Below are positions 44,658 to 53,311 of a DNA stretch of 64,000 bases, piece by piece. This stretch comes from Candidatus Pelagibacter sp. FZCC0015 (GTDB lineage: Bacteria; Pseudomonadota; Alphaproteobacteria; Pelagibacterales; Pelagibacteraceae). The position numbers and the translations under genes were made by a program. How positions within the stretch are numbered: position 1 is the stretch's first letter; every line of letters starts with the position of its first letter. The notes under the pieces are model-generated. The model was not told the DNA's origin and did not search any database. It was given only the letters and a program-made list of their open reading frames with translations. The stretch spans positions 124,001-188,000 of the forward strand of contig NZ_CP031125.1 in NCBI RefSeq assembly GCF_007833635.1, written 5' to 3'.

Positions 44658-47327
44658 CTAAATCATATTCCTTAAAACGTACTGCAGAATACCTCCGTTT
44701 TTATAATACTCTAATTCATTTTTTGTATCAATTCTGCATAAAGTTTTAATTTTCTTTATTTCGCCAGAAGCATATTTGATTTCTACTGTCACTTCATCTG
44801 AGGGATTAACACCCTTTTCTATATTTAAAATACTAATTAATTCAGAACCAATTAATTTTAGATTTTTTCTATTTATGTCTTCGATAAATTGTAATGGCAA
44901 TATACCCATTCCAATTAAATTAGATCGGTGAATTCTTTCAAAACTCTCTGCAATTACTGCTTTTATCCCAAGTAATTTTGTTCCTTTAGCTGCCCAATCT
45001 CTAGACGATCCAGTTCCATACTCTTTTCCACCAATTACAACTAAATCTGTTCCTCTTTTTTTATATTCAACTACCGCATCATAGACAGGAAGAACTTTTT
45101 CTTCTGGATATAACTTTGTAAAACCACCTTCTGTACCAGGAGCCATTTCATTTCTAATTCTTATATTTGCAAAAGTTCCTCGCATCATAACCTCATGGTT
45201 ACCTCTTCTAGAACCATATGAGTTATAATCTTTAGGTAAAATTTGGTGTTCCATGAAATATTCACCAGTTGGACTATCTTTTTGAATACTCCCAGCTGGC
45301 GATATATGGTCAGTGGTAACCATATCACCTAAAATTAATAATGGTCTTGCGTCCTTAATTTCTTTAAATCCTTCTGGTTTATCTGGTAAAGAGTCAAAAA
45401 ACGGAGGTTTTTTTACATATGTTGATCCCTCGTCCCAATTATAGATACTGCTTTTATCAGTTTTAATTTTTTGCCATTGAGTTGGGCCTTCAGAAACATT
45501 TGAGTATCTTTGTATAAACATCTCAGCATTAAGTGAGTCTTTTAATGTGTCTTCTATCTCTTTATTTGAAGGCCAAATATCTTTTAAAAATACATCTTTT
45601 CCTTCTTTATCTTTTCCTAATGGATCTTTGTATAAATCAACTTCCATATGACCAGCTATTGCATATGCAACAACTAGTGGAGGTGAAGCCAAATAGTTAG
45701 CTTTTATATGAGGAGAAATTCTTCCCTCAAAATTTCTATTTCCAGATAAAACTGAAACAGCATAAATATTTTCTTTTTGGATCGCTTCTACAATATTTTC
45801 TGGAAGTGGTCCTGAATTTCCAATGCAAGTTGTGCAGCCATACCCAACTAAATTAAAGCCAAGCTGATCTAAATAAGTGTTTAATCCAGCTTTTGCCAAA
45901 TAATCTGTAACTACTTGAGATCCAGGTGCTAAAGAAGTTTTTACCCAGGGTTTAACCTGTAAACCTTTTTCAATAGCTTTTTTAGCTAATAGTCCAGCTC
46001 CAATTAGAACATTTGGATTAGAAGTGTTCGTACAAGATGTTATTGCTGCAATTAATATTGAACCATCTTTAATTTCATAATCTGTATTTGTTACTTTTGA
46101 AATTGATTTTTCATTTTTATTTGTAGCTTCCTGCAATACTTTTTTAAAAGAACCAGGTGCATCTGTTAAAAGAACCTTGTCTTGAGGTCTTTTAGGTCCT
46201 GAAATAGTTGGTACAACTGTAGACATATCTAAAGATATAATGTCAGTAAATTCTATTTCGTTACTTGCCCATAAACCTTGTTCCTTGGCATAATTTTCTA
46301 CGATATCAACAGTTTGTTGATCTCTTCCAGAAAATTTTAAATACTTTAGAGTTTCTTCATCGATAGGAAAAAAGCCACAAGTAGCACCATATTCTGGTGC
46401 CATGTTTGCAATTGTAGCTCTATCTGCAAGAGTTAAATTTTTTAAACCCTCTCCATAAAACTCAACAAACTTACCAACCACACCTTTATCTCTTAACATT
46501 TTAACAACAGTTAAAACTAAATCTGTTGCAGTGGTTCCTTCTGGCAATTTGTTTTTTATTTCAAAACCAATGACTTCTGGTATTAACATAGAAATTGGTT
46601 GACCTAACATTCCTGCTTCAGCTTCAATTCCTCCAACACCCCATCCTAAAACAGATAAACCATTTACCATTGTTGTATGACTGTCTGTTCCAACTAAAGT
46701 ATCTGGAAAAAGATATTTTTCTCCTTTAAATTCCTCTGACCAAACAACCTTCGATAAATATTCCAGATTTACTTGGTGACAAATTCCTGTTCCTGGTGGA
46801 ACTATTCTAAAATTATCAAATGCCTGTTGTCCCCATTTCAAAAAAGAATATCTCTCACCATTTCTTTCAAATTCTATATCGACATTTTTTTCAAAAGAAT
46901 CTGCTTTTGCAGATTGGTCGACTTGCACAGAGTGATCAATTACAAGATCAACTGCAGACAATGGATTGATTGTATTTGGATCTTTATTTTTTTCTTTAAC
47001 TGCTTCTCTCATTGCAGCTAAATCTGCAACCGCAGGTATTCCTGTATAATCTTGAAGCAAAACTCTTGCTGGTCTATATGCAATTTCAGTTTTAGATTTT
47101 TTTGTCTTTAGCCAGTTTTTAATCGCTTCTATTTGAGATTTCGTTACACTTAAATCGTCTTCGTATCTTAATAAATTTTCTAGTAAAACTTTAAGAGACT
47201 TTGGAAGTTTATTTATTCCTTCAAGTCCATTTTTTTCTGCTTCATTTAATGAGTAATAATTATACTCATTGTCATTAACTGTGATTTTTTTAAGTGAATT
47301 ATAAGAATTTTTGTTTCCTGGGGTCAT
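44658..47327 (-). CDS. acnA: Aconitate hydratase (AcnA type)
   Basis: The 889-residue aconitase interconverts citrate and isocitrate in the TCA cycle. 4Fe-4S ligand cysteines are in AAITSCTNTSNP and GYGCTTCIGNSGPL. DSHTTMVNGLSVLGWGVGG and the C-terminal swivel domain GGKEYGTGSSRDWAAKG with active-site serine/arginine are intact. Length matches AcnA/IRP-type enzymes. It is preceded by a LysE-type exporter gene one base away and followed by the YfgM-like gene. Confidence 0.97.
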   Translation of the reverse strand: MTPGNKNSYNSLKKITVNDNEYNYYSLNEAEKNGLEGINKLPKSLKVLLENLLRYEDDLSVTKSQIEAIKNWLKTKKSKTEIAYRPARVLLQDYTGIPAVADLAAMREAVKEKNKDPNTINPLSAVDLVIDHSVQVDQSAKADSFEKNVDIEFERNGERYSFLKWGQQAFDNFRIVPPGTGICHQVNLEYLSKVVWSEEFKGEKYLFPDTLVGTDSHTTMVNGLSVLGWGVGGIEAEAGMLGQPISMLIPEVIGFEIKNKLPEGTTATDLVLTVVKMLRDKGVVGKFVEFYGEGLKNLTLADRATIANMAPEYGATCGFFPIDEETLKYLKFSGRDQQTVDIVENYAKEQGLWASNEIEFTDIISLDMSTVVPTISGPKRPQDKVLLTDAPGSFKKVLQEATNKNEKSISKVTNTDYEIKDGSILIAAITSCTNTSNPNVLIGAGLLAKKAIEKGLQVKPWVKTSLAPGSQVVTDYLAKAGLNTYLDQLGFNLVGYGCTTCIGNSGPLPENIVEAIQKENIYAVSVLSGNRNFEGRISPHIKANYLASPPLVVAYAIAGHMEVDLYKDPLGKDKEGKDVFLKDIWPSNKEIEDTLKDSLNAEMFIQRYSNVSEGPTQWQKIKTDKSSIYNWDEGSTYVKKPPFFDSLPDKPEGFKEIKDARPLLILGDMVTTDHISPAGSIQKDSPTGEYFMEHQILPKDYNSYGSRRGNHEVMMRGTFANIRIRNEMAPGTEGGFTKLYPEEKVLPVYDAVVEYKKRGTDLVVIGGKEYGTGSSRDWAAKGTKLLGIKAVIAESFERIHRSNLIGMGILPLQFIEDINRKNLKLIGSELISILNIEKGVNPSDEVTVEIKYASGEIKKIKTLCRIDTKNELEYYKNGGILQYVLRNMI

Positions 47328-47328
47328 A

Positions 47329-47922
47329 TTATAAATAAAAAGTTATTATGCTTGTTAAAAGAAGCAGTGACATAGCATAATTAAAGTAATTAATAAATTT
47401 CTGATTTGTCGCAAATTTCCTGAAAAATTTACCTAAAAAAGTCCACAGAGTTATACTAGTCACTGAAACAATTAAAGCCATAATGATAATTTGAGTCGTA
47501 TAACTTACAAAGGTCTCTCCTGGATTAATGTAAGTTGAAACAAGAATAATTGATGCAATAACGCCTTTAGGATTTAAAAATTGAAAAACAAAAGTTTCAT
47601 GAAACTTAATTGGATTTTTGTTTTTATTTTCCTGATCAGAAGATCCTGAAAAAGAAATTTTGTATGCTAAATAAATTAAAAATAGAGTTCCTAAATATTT
47701 CAATACTTCTTGAATTAAAGGATAAAGCTTAAAAATATTTATCAACCCTAAAGCTAAACATAATAACAAAAAAGGAAATCCTAAAGTTACACCAATTATA
47801 TGAGGTAGTGTTCTTAGAATACCAAAGTTGAAACCGGAATAGAAAGCAACGAAATTATTTGGTCCAGGAGTAAATGCAGCAACTATTCCAAATAAAGTTA
47901 TAGAGAGAATTTCAGGATGCAT
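47329..47922 (-). CDS. LysE/RhtB-family exporter
   Basis: A 197-residue membrane protein with about six helices and the family N-terminus FGIVAAFTPGPNNFVAFYSG. NPKGVIASIILVSTYINPGE matches the family mid-section. These proteins export amino acids or their analogues; the substrate is unknown. It lies between csaA (2 bases) and acnA (1 base), apparently in the same leftward transcript. Confidence 0.9.
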   Translation of the reverse strand: MHPEILSITLFGIVAAFTPGPNNFVAFYSGFNFGILRTLPHIIGVTLGFPFLLLCLALGLINIFKLYPLIQEVLKYLGTLFLIYLAYKISFSGSSDQENKNKNPIKFHETFVFQFLNPKGVIASIILVSTYINPGETFVSYTTQIIIMALIVSVTSITLWTFLGKFFRKFATNQKFINYFNYAMSLLLLTSIITFYL

Positions 47923-47924
47923 TA

Positions 47925-48269
47925 CTAAGCGATCGGTAATCCATTTTCTGCTTTTTGAGAGGGATGAACAAGTGTAACCTTACCATCGGCATCAATTGCT
48001 CCTAAAACTAATACTTGAGAAACTATTCCAGCAATATTTTTTTCAGGAAAATTACAAACAGCAATAACTTGTTTTCCTTTTAAATTCTCCTCATTATAAT
48101 AATGAGTAATTTGAGCTGAAGATTGTTTAATGCCAATATCGCTTCCAAAATCAACTTCAACCACTAAAGATGGCTTTCTCGCTTTTTCATTTTTTTTAAC
48201 AGAAATTACAGTACCAATTCTAATATCTACTTTATCAAAATCATTATAGGTAATTTGCTCTTTAATCAT
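47925..48269 (-). CDS. csaA: CsaA-type tRNA-binding-domain protein
   Basis: A 114-residue single tRNA-binding (OB-fold) domain as in CsaA, a proposed export chaperone. FDKVDIRIGTVISVKKNEKARKP, VEVDFGSDIGIKQSSAQI and VCNFPEKNIAGIVSQVLVLGA are the typical blocks. It is the first gene of the leftward csaA-LysE-acnA run and divergent from argE with 24 bases between the start codons. Confidence 0.93.
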   Translation of the reverse strand: MIKEQITYNDFDKVDIRIGTVISVKKNEKARKPSLVVEVDFGSDIGIKQSSAQITHYYNEENLKGKQVIAVCNFPEKNIAGIVSQVLVLGAIDADGKVTLVHPSQKAENGLPIA

Positions 48270-48293
48270 AATATAATATAGTGTTTTAAGTTT

Positions 48294-49472
48294 ATGAGTA
48301 TAGATAACAATTTATATGAAAAATCAATCAAGATTTTAACTGACTTAATCGCATTTAAAACTATCTCAGGTCAAGATAACAGTAATTTAATTGATTATTG
48401 TGAAAAAATTTTAAAGAACATAGGTATAGATACTTTCAAAGTTTATGATGATGATAAAAAAAGAGTTAATCTTTTTGGAACTTTAAAAGCAAAAAATCAA
48501 AGCACAAAAAAACCTATCATATTATCTGGACACACAGATGTAGTTCCAGTGTCTAAAGGTTGGAGTAGTGATCCATTCGTTGCAACTATTAAAAATGATA
48601 AATTATATGGAAGAGGCTCATGTGATATGAAAGGTTTTATTGCATGTACACTTGCTTATGCACCTATCTTCAAAGAAAGTAATTTAGATAGAGACTTACA
48701 TTTCTGTTACACATTTGATGAAGAGACTGCATGTATTGGAGCTCCTTTATTAATAGAGGAATTGAAAAAAAGAGATATCAAAAATGGAATTTGTATAATT
48801 GGTGAACCAACTAAAATGAAAATTATTGATGCCCACAAAGGTATGAATGAATACACAGTTCACTTTGGAGGACTTGCAGGACATAGTTCTAAACCACATT
48901 TAGGAGTAAATGCAGCTGAATATGCTACTAGATATGTTGGAAAACTTTTAGAAATTAGAGAAGAATTAAAAAAAAGAGTTCAAAAAGATAGTATTTTTGA
49001 TCCTCCACATTCAACTTTATCAATTGGGGGAATTAAGGGTGGTATTGCCCATAATGTCATTGCAGATAAATGTAGTGTTGAATGGGAAACAAGACCAGTT
49101 GTTAAAGAAGATGGGGAATTTGTTACGAATGAAATTGATAAATATGCAAACGATGTACTCTTACCAGAAATGAAAAAAGTATTTCCAGATTCTTATATTA
49201 AAAAAGAAGTGATAGGTGAAGTTGTTGGTTTTAACAGATTGGATGAGTCTGAAGCATGTGAATTTGTATCAAATATAACTGGTGATAATTCTAGAGAAGT
49301 AGTTTCTTTTGGTACTGAGGCTGGTTTATTTCAAGAATTAGGAATCAGTACAGTTGTTTGTGGACCTGGATCCATAGAACAAGCTCACAAAATTGATGAG
49401 TTTATAGAATTAAATGAAATGAAAAAATGTCTTAAATTTTTAGAAGGCGTAAAAGATAAATCGGTAAATTAA
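48294..49472 (+). CDS. argE: M20-family deacylase, acetylornithine deacetylase-like
   Basis: A 392-residue di-zinc hydrolase. Metal and catalytic residues fit SGHTDVVPVSKGWSSDPF, GRGSCDMKGF, DEETACIGAP and GEPTKM, with a late EQAHKIDEF histidine. The closest known function is N-acetylornithine deacetylation in arginine synthesis. M20 enzymes that remove acetyl from other amines (such as N-acetyl-diaminobutyrate) look similar, and polyamine/ectoine-like genes are nearby, so a catabolic role remains possible. The 3' end overlaps the aldehyde dehydrogenase gene by 4 bases. Confidence 0.82.
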   Translation: MSIDNNLYEKSIKILTDLIAFKTISGQDNSNLIDYCEKILKNIGIDTFKVYDDDKKRVNLFGTLKAKNQSTKKPIILSGHTDVVPVSKGWSSDPFVATIKNDKLYGRGSCDMKGFIACTLAYAPIFKESNLDRDLHFCYTFDEETACIGAPLLIEELKKRDIKNGICIIGEPTKMKIIDAHKGMNEYTVHFGGLAGHSSKPHLGVNAAEYATRYVGKLLEIREELKKRVQKDSIFDPPHSTLSIGGIKGGIAHNVIADKCSVEWETRPVVKEDGEFVTNEIDKYANDVLLPEMKKVFPDSYIKKEVIGEVVGFNRLDESEACEFVSNITGDNSREVVSFGTEAGLFQELGISTVVCGPGSIEQAHKIDEFIELNEMKKCLKFLEGVKDKSVN

Positions 49473-50902
49473 CTCCAACCACCTACTGCTTTTACTTCTA
49501 AAAACTCCTCTAAACCATGTTCACCTGCTTCACGTCCTATTCCTGAATGTTTAAAGCCACCAAATGGTGCATCAACTGCAATACCTGCTCCATTTACATC
49601 AACCATTCCAGATCTTAATTTTCTCGCAACTCTTTGTACTTTTTCAGAATCTTGAGTTTGTATATAATTTGTTAATCCATAAGCAGTATCATTTGCAATT
49701 GTTATTGCCTCTTCTTCTGTTTCAAATGGGATAACAGATAAAACGGGTCCAAAAATTTCTGTTCTTGCAACTTCCATATTATTATTTACGTCCGCAAAAA
49801 CAGTTGGTTTAACAAAGTAACCTTTGTCTAATCCATCAGGTTTACCTGTTCCTCCAGCAACTAATTTTGCACCTTCATCTATTCCTTTTTGAATTAAAGT
49901 TTGTATTTTATTGTATTGAGTTTCTGAAATAACTGGACCTATATGTTCTCCTTCTTTTTTAGGGTCACCAACCTCAAAACTTTCAGTATATTTTTTTAAT
50001 CTCTCAATAGCCTCTTCATACATTGATTTTTCAACTAACATTCTTGTTGGCGCATTACAAGATTGTCCAGAATTTCTAAAACATCTTAAAGCACCTCTTT
50101 CAATAGCCTCTGGATCAGCATCTTTAAAAATTATATTTGCTCCTTTACCACCTAATTCTAAGCTTACTCTTTTAAAATCTTTAGCAGCATTTTGTGAAAT
50201 CAAAGCTCCTGCTCTTGTTGATCCCGTAAAAGAAATCATATTAATATCTGGATGACTTGTAAGAGCATCACCTGTTGTTGCTCCATCACCATTAACTAAA
50301 TTGAATACACCTTTTGGAAATTTTACATCATCAATAATTTCAGCAAGTATCATTGAAGAGAGCGGTGCTAATTCTGATGGCTTTAAAACCATTGTACAAC
50401 CTGCAGCTATTGCTGGCATTACTTTTAAACAAACTTGGTTCATCGGCCAATTCCATGGTGTTATTAATGCACAAACACCTTTTGGTTCATAAATTAATCT
50501 TTGATTAGGAGCATGCTCGCCTAATGGTTTTTCAAATGCAAAATTTTTTAAGTATCTAATAAATGATTTAATATGACTTGCTCCTGTGCCTGCTTGTAAT
50601 TTTGTTGCAAAATCTTTTGGAGCACCCATCTCAAGAGTTATAGCTTCTGCAATATCTGCCCATCTTTTCTTATAATTTTCATAAAGTTTTTCTAATAGTG
50701 CAATTCTTTCTTCTTTGGAAGAAAAGGCCCAAGTCTCGTAGGCATCTTTAGCTGCATTAACAGCAATATCAACATCAGCTTTGTTCCCTAAAGTAATTAC
50801 TGCACAATTTTCTTCTGTGGCAGGATCAATTACTTTAATTTCCTCAGAACTGTTTGGCTTAACCCACGCTCCATTAATGTAAAAATTTTTTTTGTCTAAC
50901 AT
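49469..50902 (-). CDS. Aldehyde dehydrogenase
   Basis: A 477-residue NAD(P)-dependent aldehyde dehydrogenase. The catalytic cysteine is in RNSGQSCNAPTRM near residue 286, the general-base glutamate in SLELGGKGAN, and the asparagine in TPWNWPMNQ. The substrate cannot be read; it follows the ureohydrolase gene by 20 bases, so an aminoaldehyde from guanidino or polyamine breakdown is a fair guess. Its N-terminus MLDKKNFYINGAWV nearly matches the partial gene at the right edge, marking a paralogue pair. Confidence 0.93.
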   Translation of the reverse strand: MLDKKNFYINGAWVKPNSSEEIKVIDPATEENCAVITLGNKADVDIAVNAAKDAYETWAFSSKEERIALLEKLYENYKKRWADIAEAITLEMGAPKDFATKLQAGTGASHIKSFIRYLKNFAFEKPLGEHAPNQRLIYEPKGVCALITPWNWPMNQVCLKVMPAIAAGCTMVLKPSELAPLSSMILAEIIDDVKFPKGVFNLVNGDGATTGDALTSHPDINMISFTGSTRAGALISQNAAKDFKRVSLELGGKGANIIFKDADPEAIERGALRCFRNSGQSCNAPTRMLVEKSMYEEAIERLKKYTESFEVGDPKKEGEHIGPVISETQYNKIQTLIQKGIDEGAKLVAGGTGKPDGLDKGYFVKPTVFADVNNNMEVARTEIFGPVLSVIPFETEEEAITIANDTAYGLTNYIQTQDSEKVQRVARKLRSGMVDVNGAGIAVDAPFGGFKHSGIGREAGEHGLEEFLEVKAVGGWS

Positions 50903-50922
50903 GTTTTGACGTTATCCTTTCT

Positions 50923-51882
50923 TTATGTTTTTGCAAATAAATTAGTTAATTCATAAACAATAGTTGCTGCTGCTAAAGAAGTTACTTCTGCATGATCATA
51001 TGCTGGAGAAACCTCAACAACGTCTGCTGAAACTAAATTTAATCCAGACAAACCTCTTAAAACATTTACCATTTCTCTTGTAGTCATCCCTGCAATTTCT
51101 GGTGTACCAGTACCTGGAGCAAATGCAGGGTCTAAAACATCAATATCAATTGATAAGTATAGAGGATTGTCTCCCACTCTTTTTCTAATTCTTTCTGCTA
51201 TTTTAACGGTTCCTTCTGTTTGAAACTCATCACAATGAATTATTTTAAATCCAAAACTTTCATCATTTTTAATATCATCTCTACTATAAAGTGGTCCACG
51301 AATTCCAACATGCATAGAAGCATCATCTAAAAATAAACCTTCTTCTCTTGCTCTTCTGAATGGAGTTCCATGAGTATAAGGTGCACCAAAATATGTATCC
51401 CAAGTATCTAAGTGGGCATCAAAATGAACTAAAGATACAGGACCCTTATTTTTTTTATTGATTGCTCTTAACAGTGGAACTGCAATAGTATGATCTCCAC
51501 CTAAACTTATAATTCCTCCAACCTTATTTAGTAAATCTGTTGCGCCTACTTCTATTTGTTTGATTGCTTCATCAATACTAAATGGATTGCAAGCAATATC
51601 ACCAGCATCAGCTACTTGTTGGATTTTAAAAGGCTCAACATCATAATTAGGATGATAATTAGTTCTCAAATGTCTAGATGCTTGCCTGATGCTTTGTGGA
51701 CCAAATCTTGCTCCGGGTCGATAACTTGTGCCAGCATCAAATGGAATTCCAACAATTGCAACGTCACAACTTTCCACATCTCTTAGTTCGGGAAGTCTTG
51801 CAAAAGTGCTTGGGCCAGCAAATCTTGGAACTTTAGTTCCACTAACTGGTTGAATTGGATTTTTGTTTCTTTCTTTTTTCAT
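50923..51882 (-). CDS. speB: Agmatinase-family ureohydrolase
   Basis: A 319-residue binuclear manganese enzyme. The metal motifs GGDHTIAVP, VHFDAHLDTWD and SIDIDVLDPAFAPGTGTPE are all present. The family hydrolyses agmatine, guanidinobutyrate or related guanidines to urea and an amine. YFGAPYTHGTPFRRA is the substrate loop but does not let me choose the substrate. It is divergent from the putative metallopeptidase and leads the aldehyde dehydrogenase gene, so breakdown of a guanidino compound to an acid is a natural reading. Confidence 0.88.
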   Translation of the reverse strand: MKKERNKNPIQPVSGTKVPRFAGPSTFARLPELRDVESCDVAIVGIPFDAGTSYRPGARFGPQSIRQASRHLRTNYHPNYDVEPFKIQQVADAGDIACNPFSIDEAIKQIEVGATDLLNKVGGIISLGGDHTIAVPLLRAINKKNKGPVSLVHFDAHLDTWDTYFGAPYTHGTPFRRAREEGLFLDDASMHVGIRGPLYSRDDIKNDESFGFKIIHCDEFQTEGTVKIAERIRKRVGDNPLYLSIDIDVLDPAFAPGTGTPEIAGMTTREMVNVLRGLSGLNLVSADVVEVSPAYDHAEVTSLAAATIVYELTNLFAKT

Positions 51883-51896
51883 TTTTTAATAATCTA

Positions 51897-51910
51897 AGAT
51901 AATATTATCT
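51897..51910. promoter_or_regulatory. 14-bp palindrome between divergent genes
   Basis: AGATAATATTATCT is a perfect palindrome in the 53-base gap between the ureohydrolase and metallopeptidase starts, flanked by further ATCTA copies. It could be an operator acting on both genes; being A/T-rich it could also be chance. Confidence 0.25.
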
Positions 51911-51935
51911 AATCTAATTCGTCTATAATAATTTA

Positions 51936-52664
51936 ATGAAAATTTTATTTTTATTTATTCTTATTTTTCATATTTCGCATGTAAATGCTGATGAAATTTA
52001 TAATCTGATAAAAATTCCTAATTTAGAAATTTATAAATTAAAAAACGACAATAATATTCGTTATTTAAGCGCTAAAGGTAATTTTAAAATTGGTGCAAAT
52101 AAGAACATTACTTGTGACAAAGTTGATATAAATAATTTAAATACAAAATTTCCTTTAATTGAAAAAAATCTTAATCGATATAATTCTAATTTTCTTAATA
52201 AGATAAAATTAAAATATATTGTATTTTGTGAAAATTTATTCATCTCTGAAATTAATACTGGGGGAATACCTGATAATAAAAACAGGACATTAATTTTAGA
52301 TATTAATTTTAATAAAAAATATTTTGAAAGAATGATGCACCATGAAATTTTTCATATGATACAAAATACTCACATTGAATATTTTGATGAGGATAGATTT
52401 TCCTCTTTTAATCTAAAATCATTTAATTACGCTGAATGTTCAACTTGTTCTGATAGATTAAATTTAGATCTATATGAAAAAACTGATGGTTTTTTAACAG
52501 AATATTCTAAATCTATCCCATCTGAGGATATGGCTGAAATTTTTTCATTTTTAATGACTGATAAAGAAACAATTGAAGATAAAATTAATAGCGACAAAAT
52601 CCTAAATAACAAAGTGAATTTTATAAAATTAAACTTAGCTAAAATAGATAAAAATATTTTATGA
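51936..52664 (+). CDS. Putative secreted zinc metallopeptidase, family unknown
   Basis: The 242-residue protein has a signal peptide (MKILFLFILIFHISHVNA) and a zincin motif HHEIFHMIQ (HExxH) near residue 135. A downstream SEDMAEIFSFLM could offer the third ligand. A CSTCSDR cysteine pair may form a disulfide. I know no close named family, so peptidase activity is inferred from the motif only. It is likely periplasmic or secreted. Its stop overlaps the cyclophilin start by 4 bases, so the two work from one message. Confidence 0.72.
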   Translation: MKILFLFILIFHISHVNADEIYNLIKIPNLEIYKLKNDNNIRYLSAKGNFKIGANKNITCDKVDINNLNTKFPLIEKNLNRYNSNFLNKIKLKYIVFCENLFISEINTGGIPDNKNRTLILDINFNKKYFERMMHHEIFHMIQNTHIEYFDEDRFSSFNLKSFNYAECSTCSDRLNLDLYEKTDGFLTEYSKSIPSEDMAEIFSFLMTDKETIEDKINSDKILNNKVNFIKLNLAKIDKNIL

Positions 52665-53311
52665 TTAAAACTATTAAAGCCTCAAAATCAGAAAAAATTT
52701 TATTTATATTTTTAATTAGTCTTTCAATTTTTGCTTTTACATCTTTTTTTTTATTAAAAAATAAATGTCTATTTGTTGGAAAAAATAATTTAAGTAAACT
52801 TAATTTTAATGAACCAAATAATATTGCAGTAATGAATGTTGAGTGTGGAAATGTAATAATTGAACTTTATCCAGATATTTCTCCAAAAGCGGTAGAAAGA
52901 TTTAAAATTTTAATTGAACAAAAAATGTATGATGGTTCTGCTTTTTATAAAGTTTCAGAAAATACTTTTGTACAAGCTGGAGATATTGAGTATGGAAATA
53001 TAAATAATTTAGATTATTCCAAAATTGGTAGCGGAAAGTCTGGATTAGGATTGTTAAAATCAGAACTGAGCGATGATTTTAAATTTACAGAGGGAAGTGT
53101 AGGTTTTGCTAGAGCAACAGAATTTGATACAGAAGATAGTGAATTCTTTATTACATTAAAAGAAATTCCAATTTATCAAGGTGAATATACTCCAATTGGT
53201 AAAGTAGTTTATGGTTTAGATATATTAACTAAAATTAAAACAGGTAATAAAGCAATTTATGTTTTAAGACCTGATTATATTAAAACCCTGAGAATGTTTA
53301 ATTCTAATTAA
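52661..53311 (+). CDS. Membrane-anchored cyclophilin-type peptidyl-prolyl isomerase
   Basis: A 216-residue protein with a single N-terminal helix (ILFIFLISLSIFAFTSFFLL) and a cyclophilin domain: GNVIIELYPDISPKAVERFK, DGSAFYKVSENTFVQAGD, GSVGFARA and DSEFFITLKEIP. Where classical cyclophilins have FHR, this has FYK, so the catalytic arginine is replaced by lysine and activity may be weak. The membrane helix puts it at the periplasmic face. It pairs with the metallopeptidase and overlaps the convergent gene by 8 bases. Confidence 0.85.
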   Translation: MIKTIKASKSEKILFIFLISLSIFAFTSFFLLKNKCLFVGKNNLSKLNFNEPNNIAVMNVECGNVIIELYPDISPKAVERFKILIEQKMYDGSAFYKVSENTFVQAGDIEYGNINNLDYSKIGSGKSGLGLLKSELSDDFKFTEGSVGFARATEFDTEDSEFFITLKEIPIYQGEYTPIGKVVYGLDILTKIKTGNKAIYVLRPDYIKTLRMFNSN

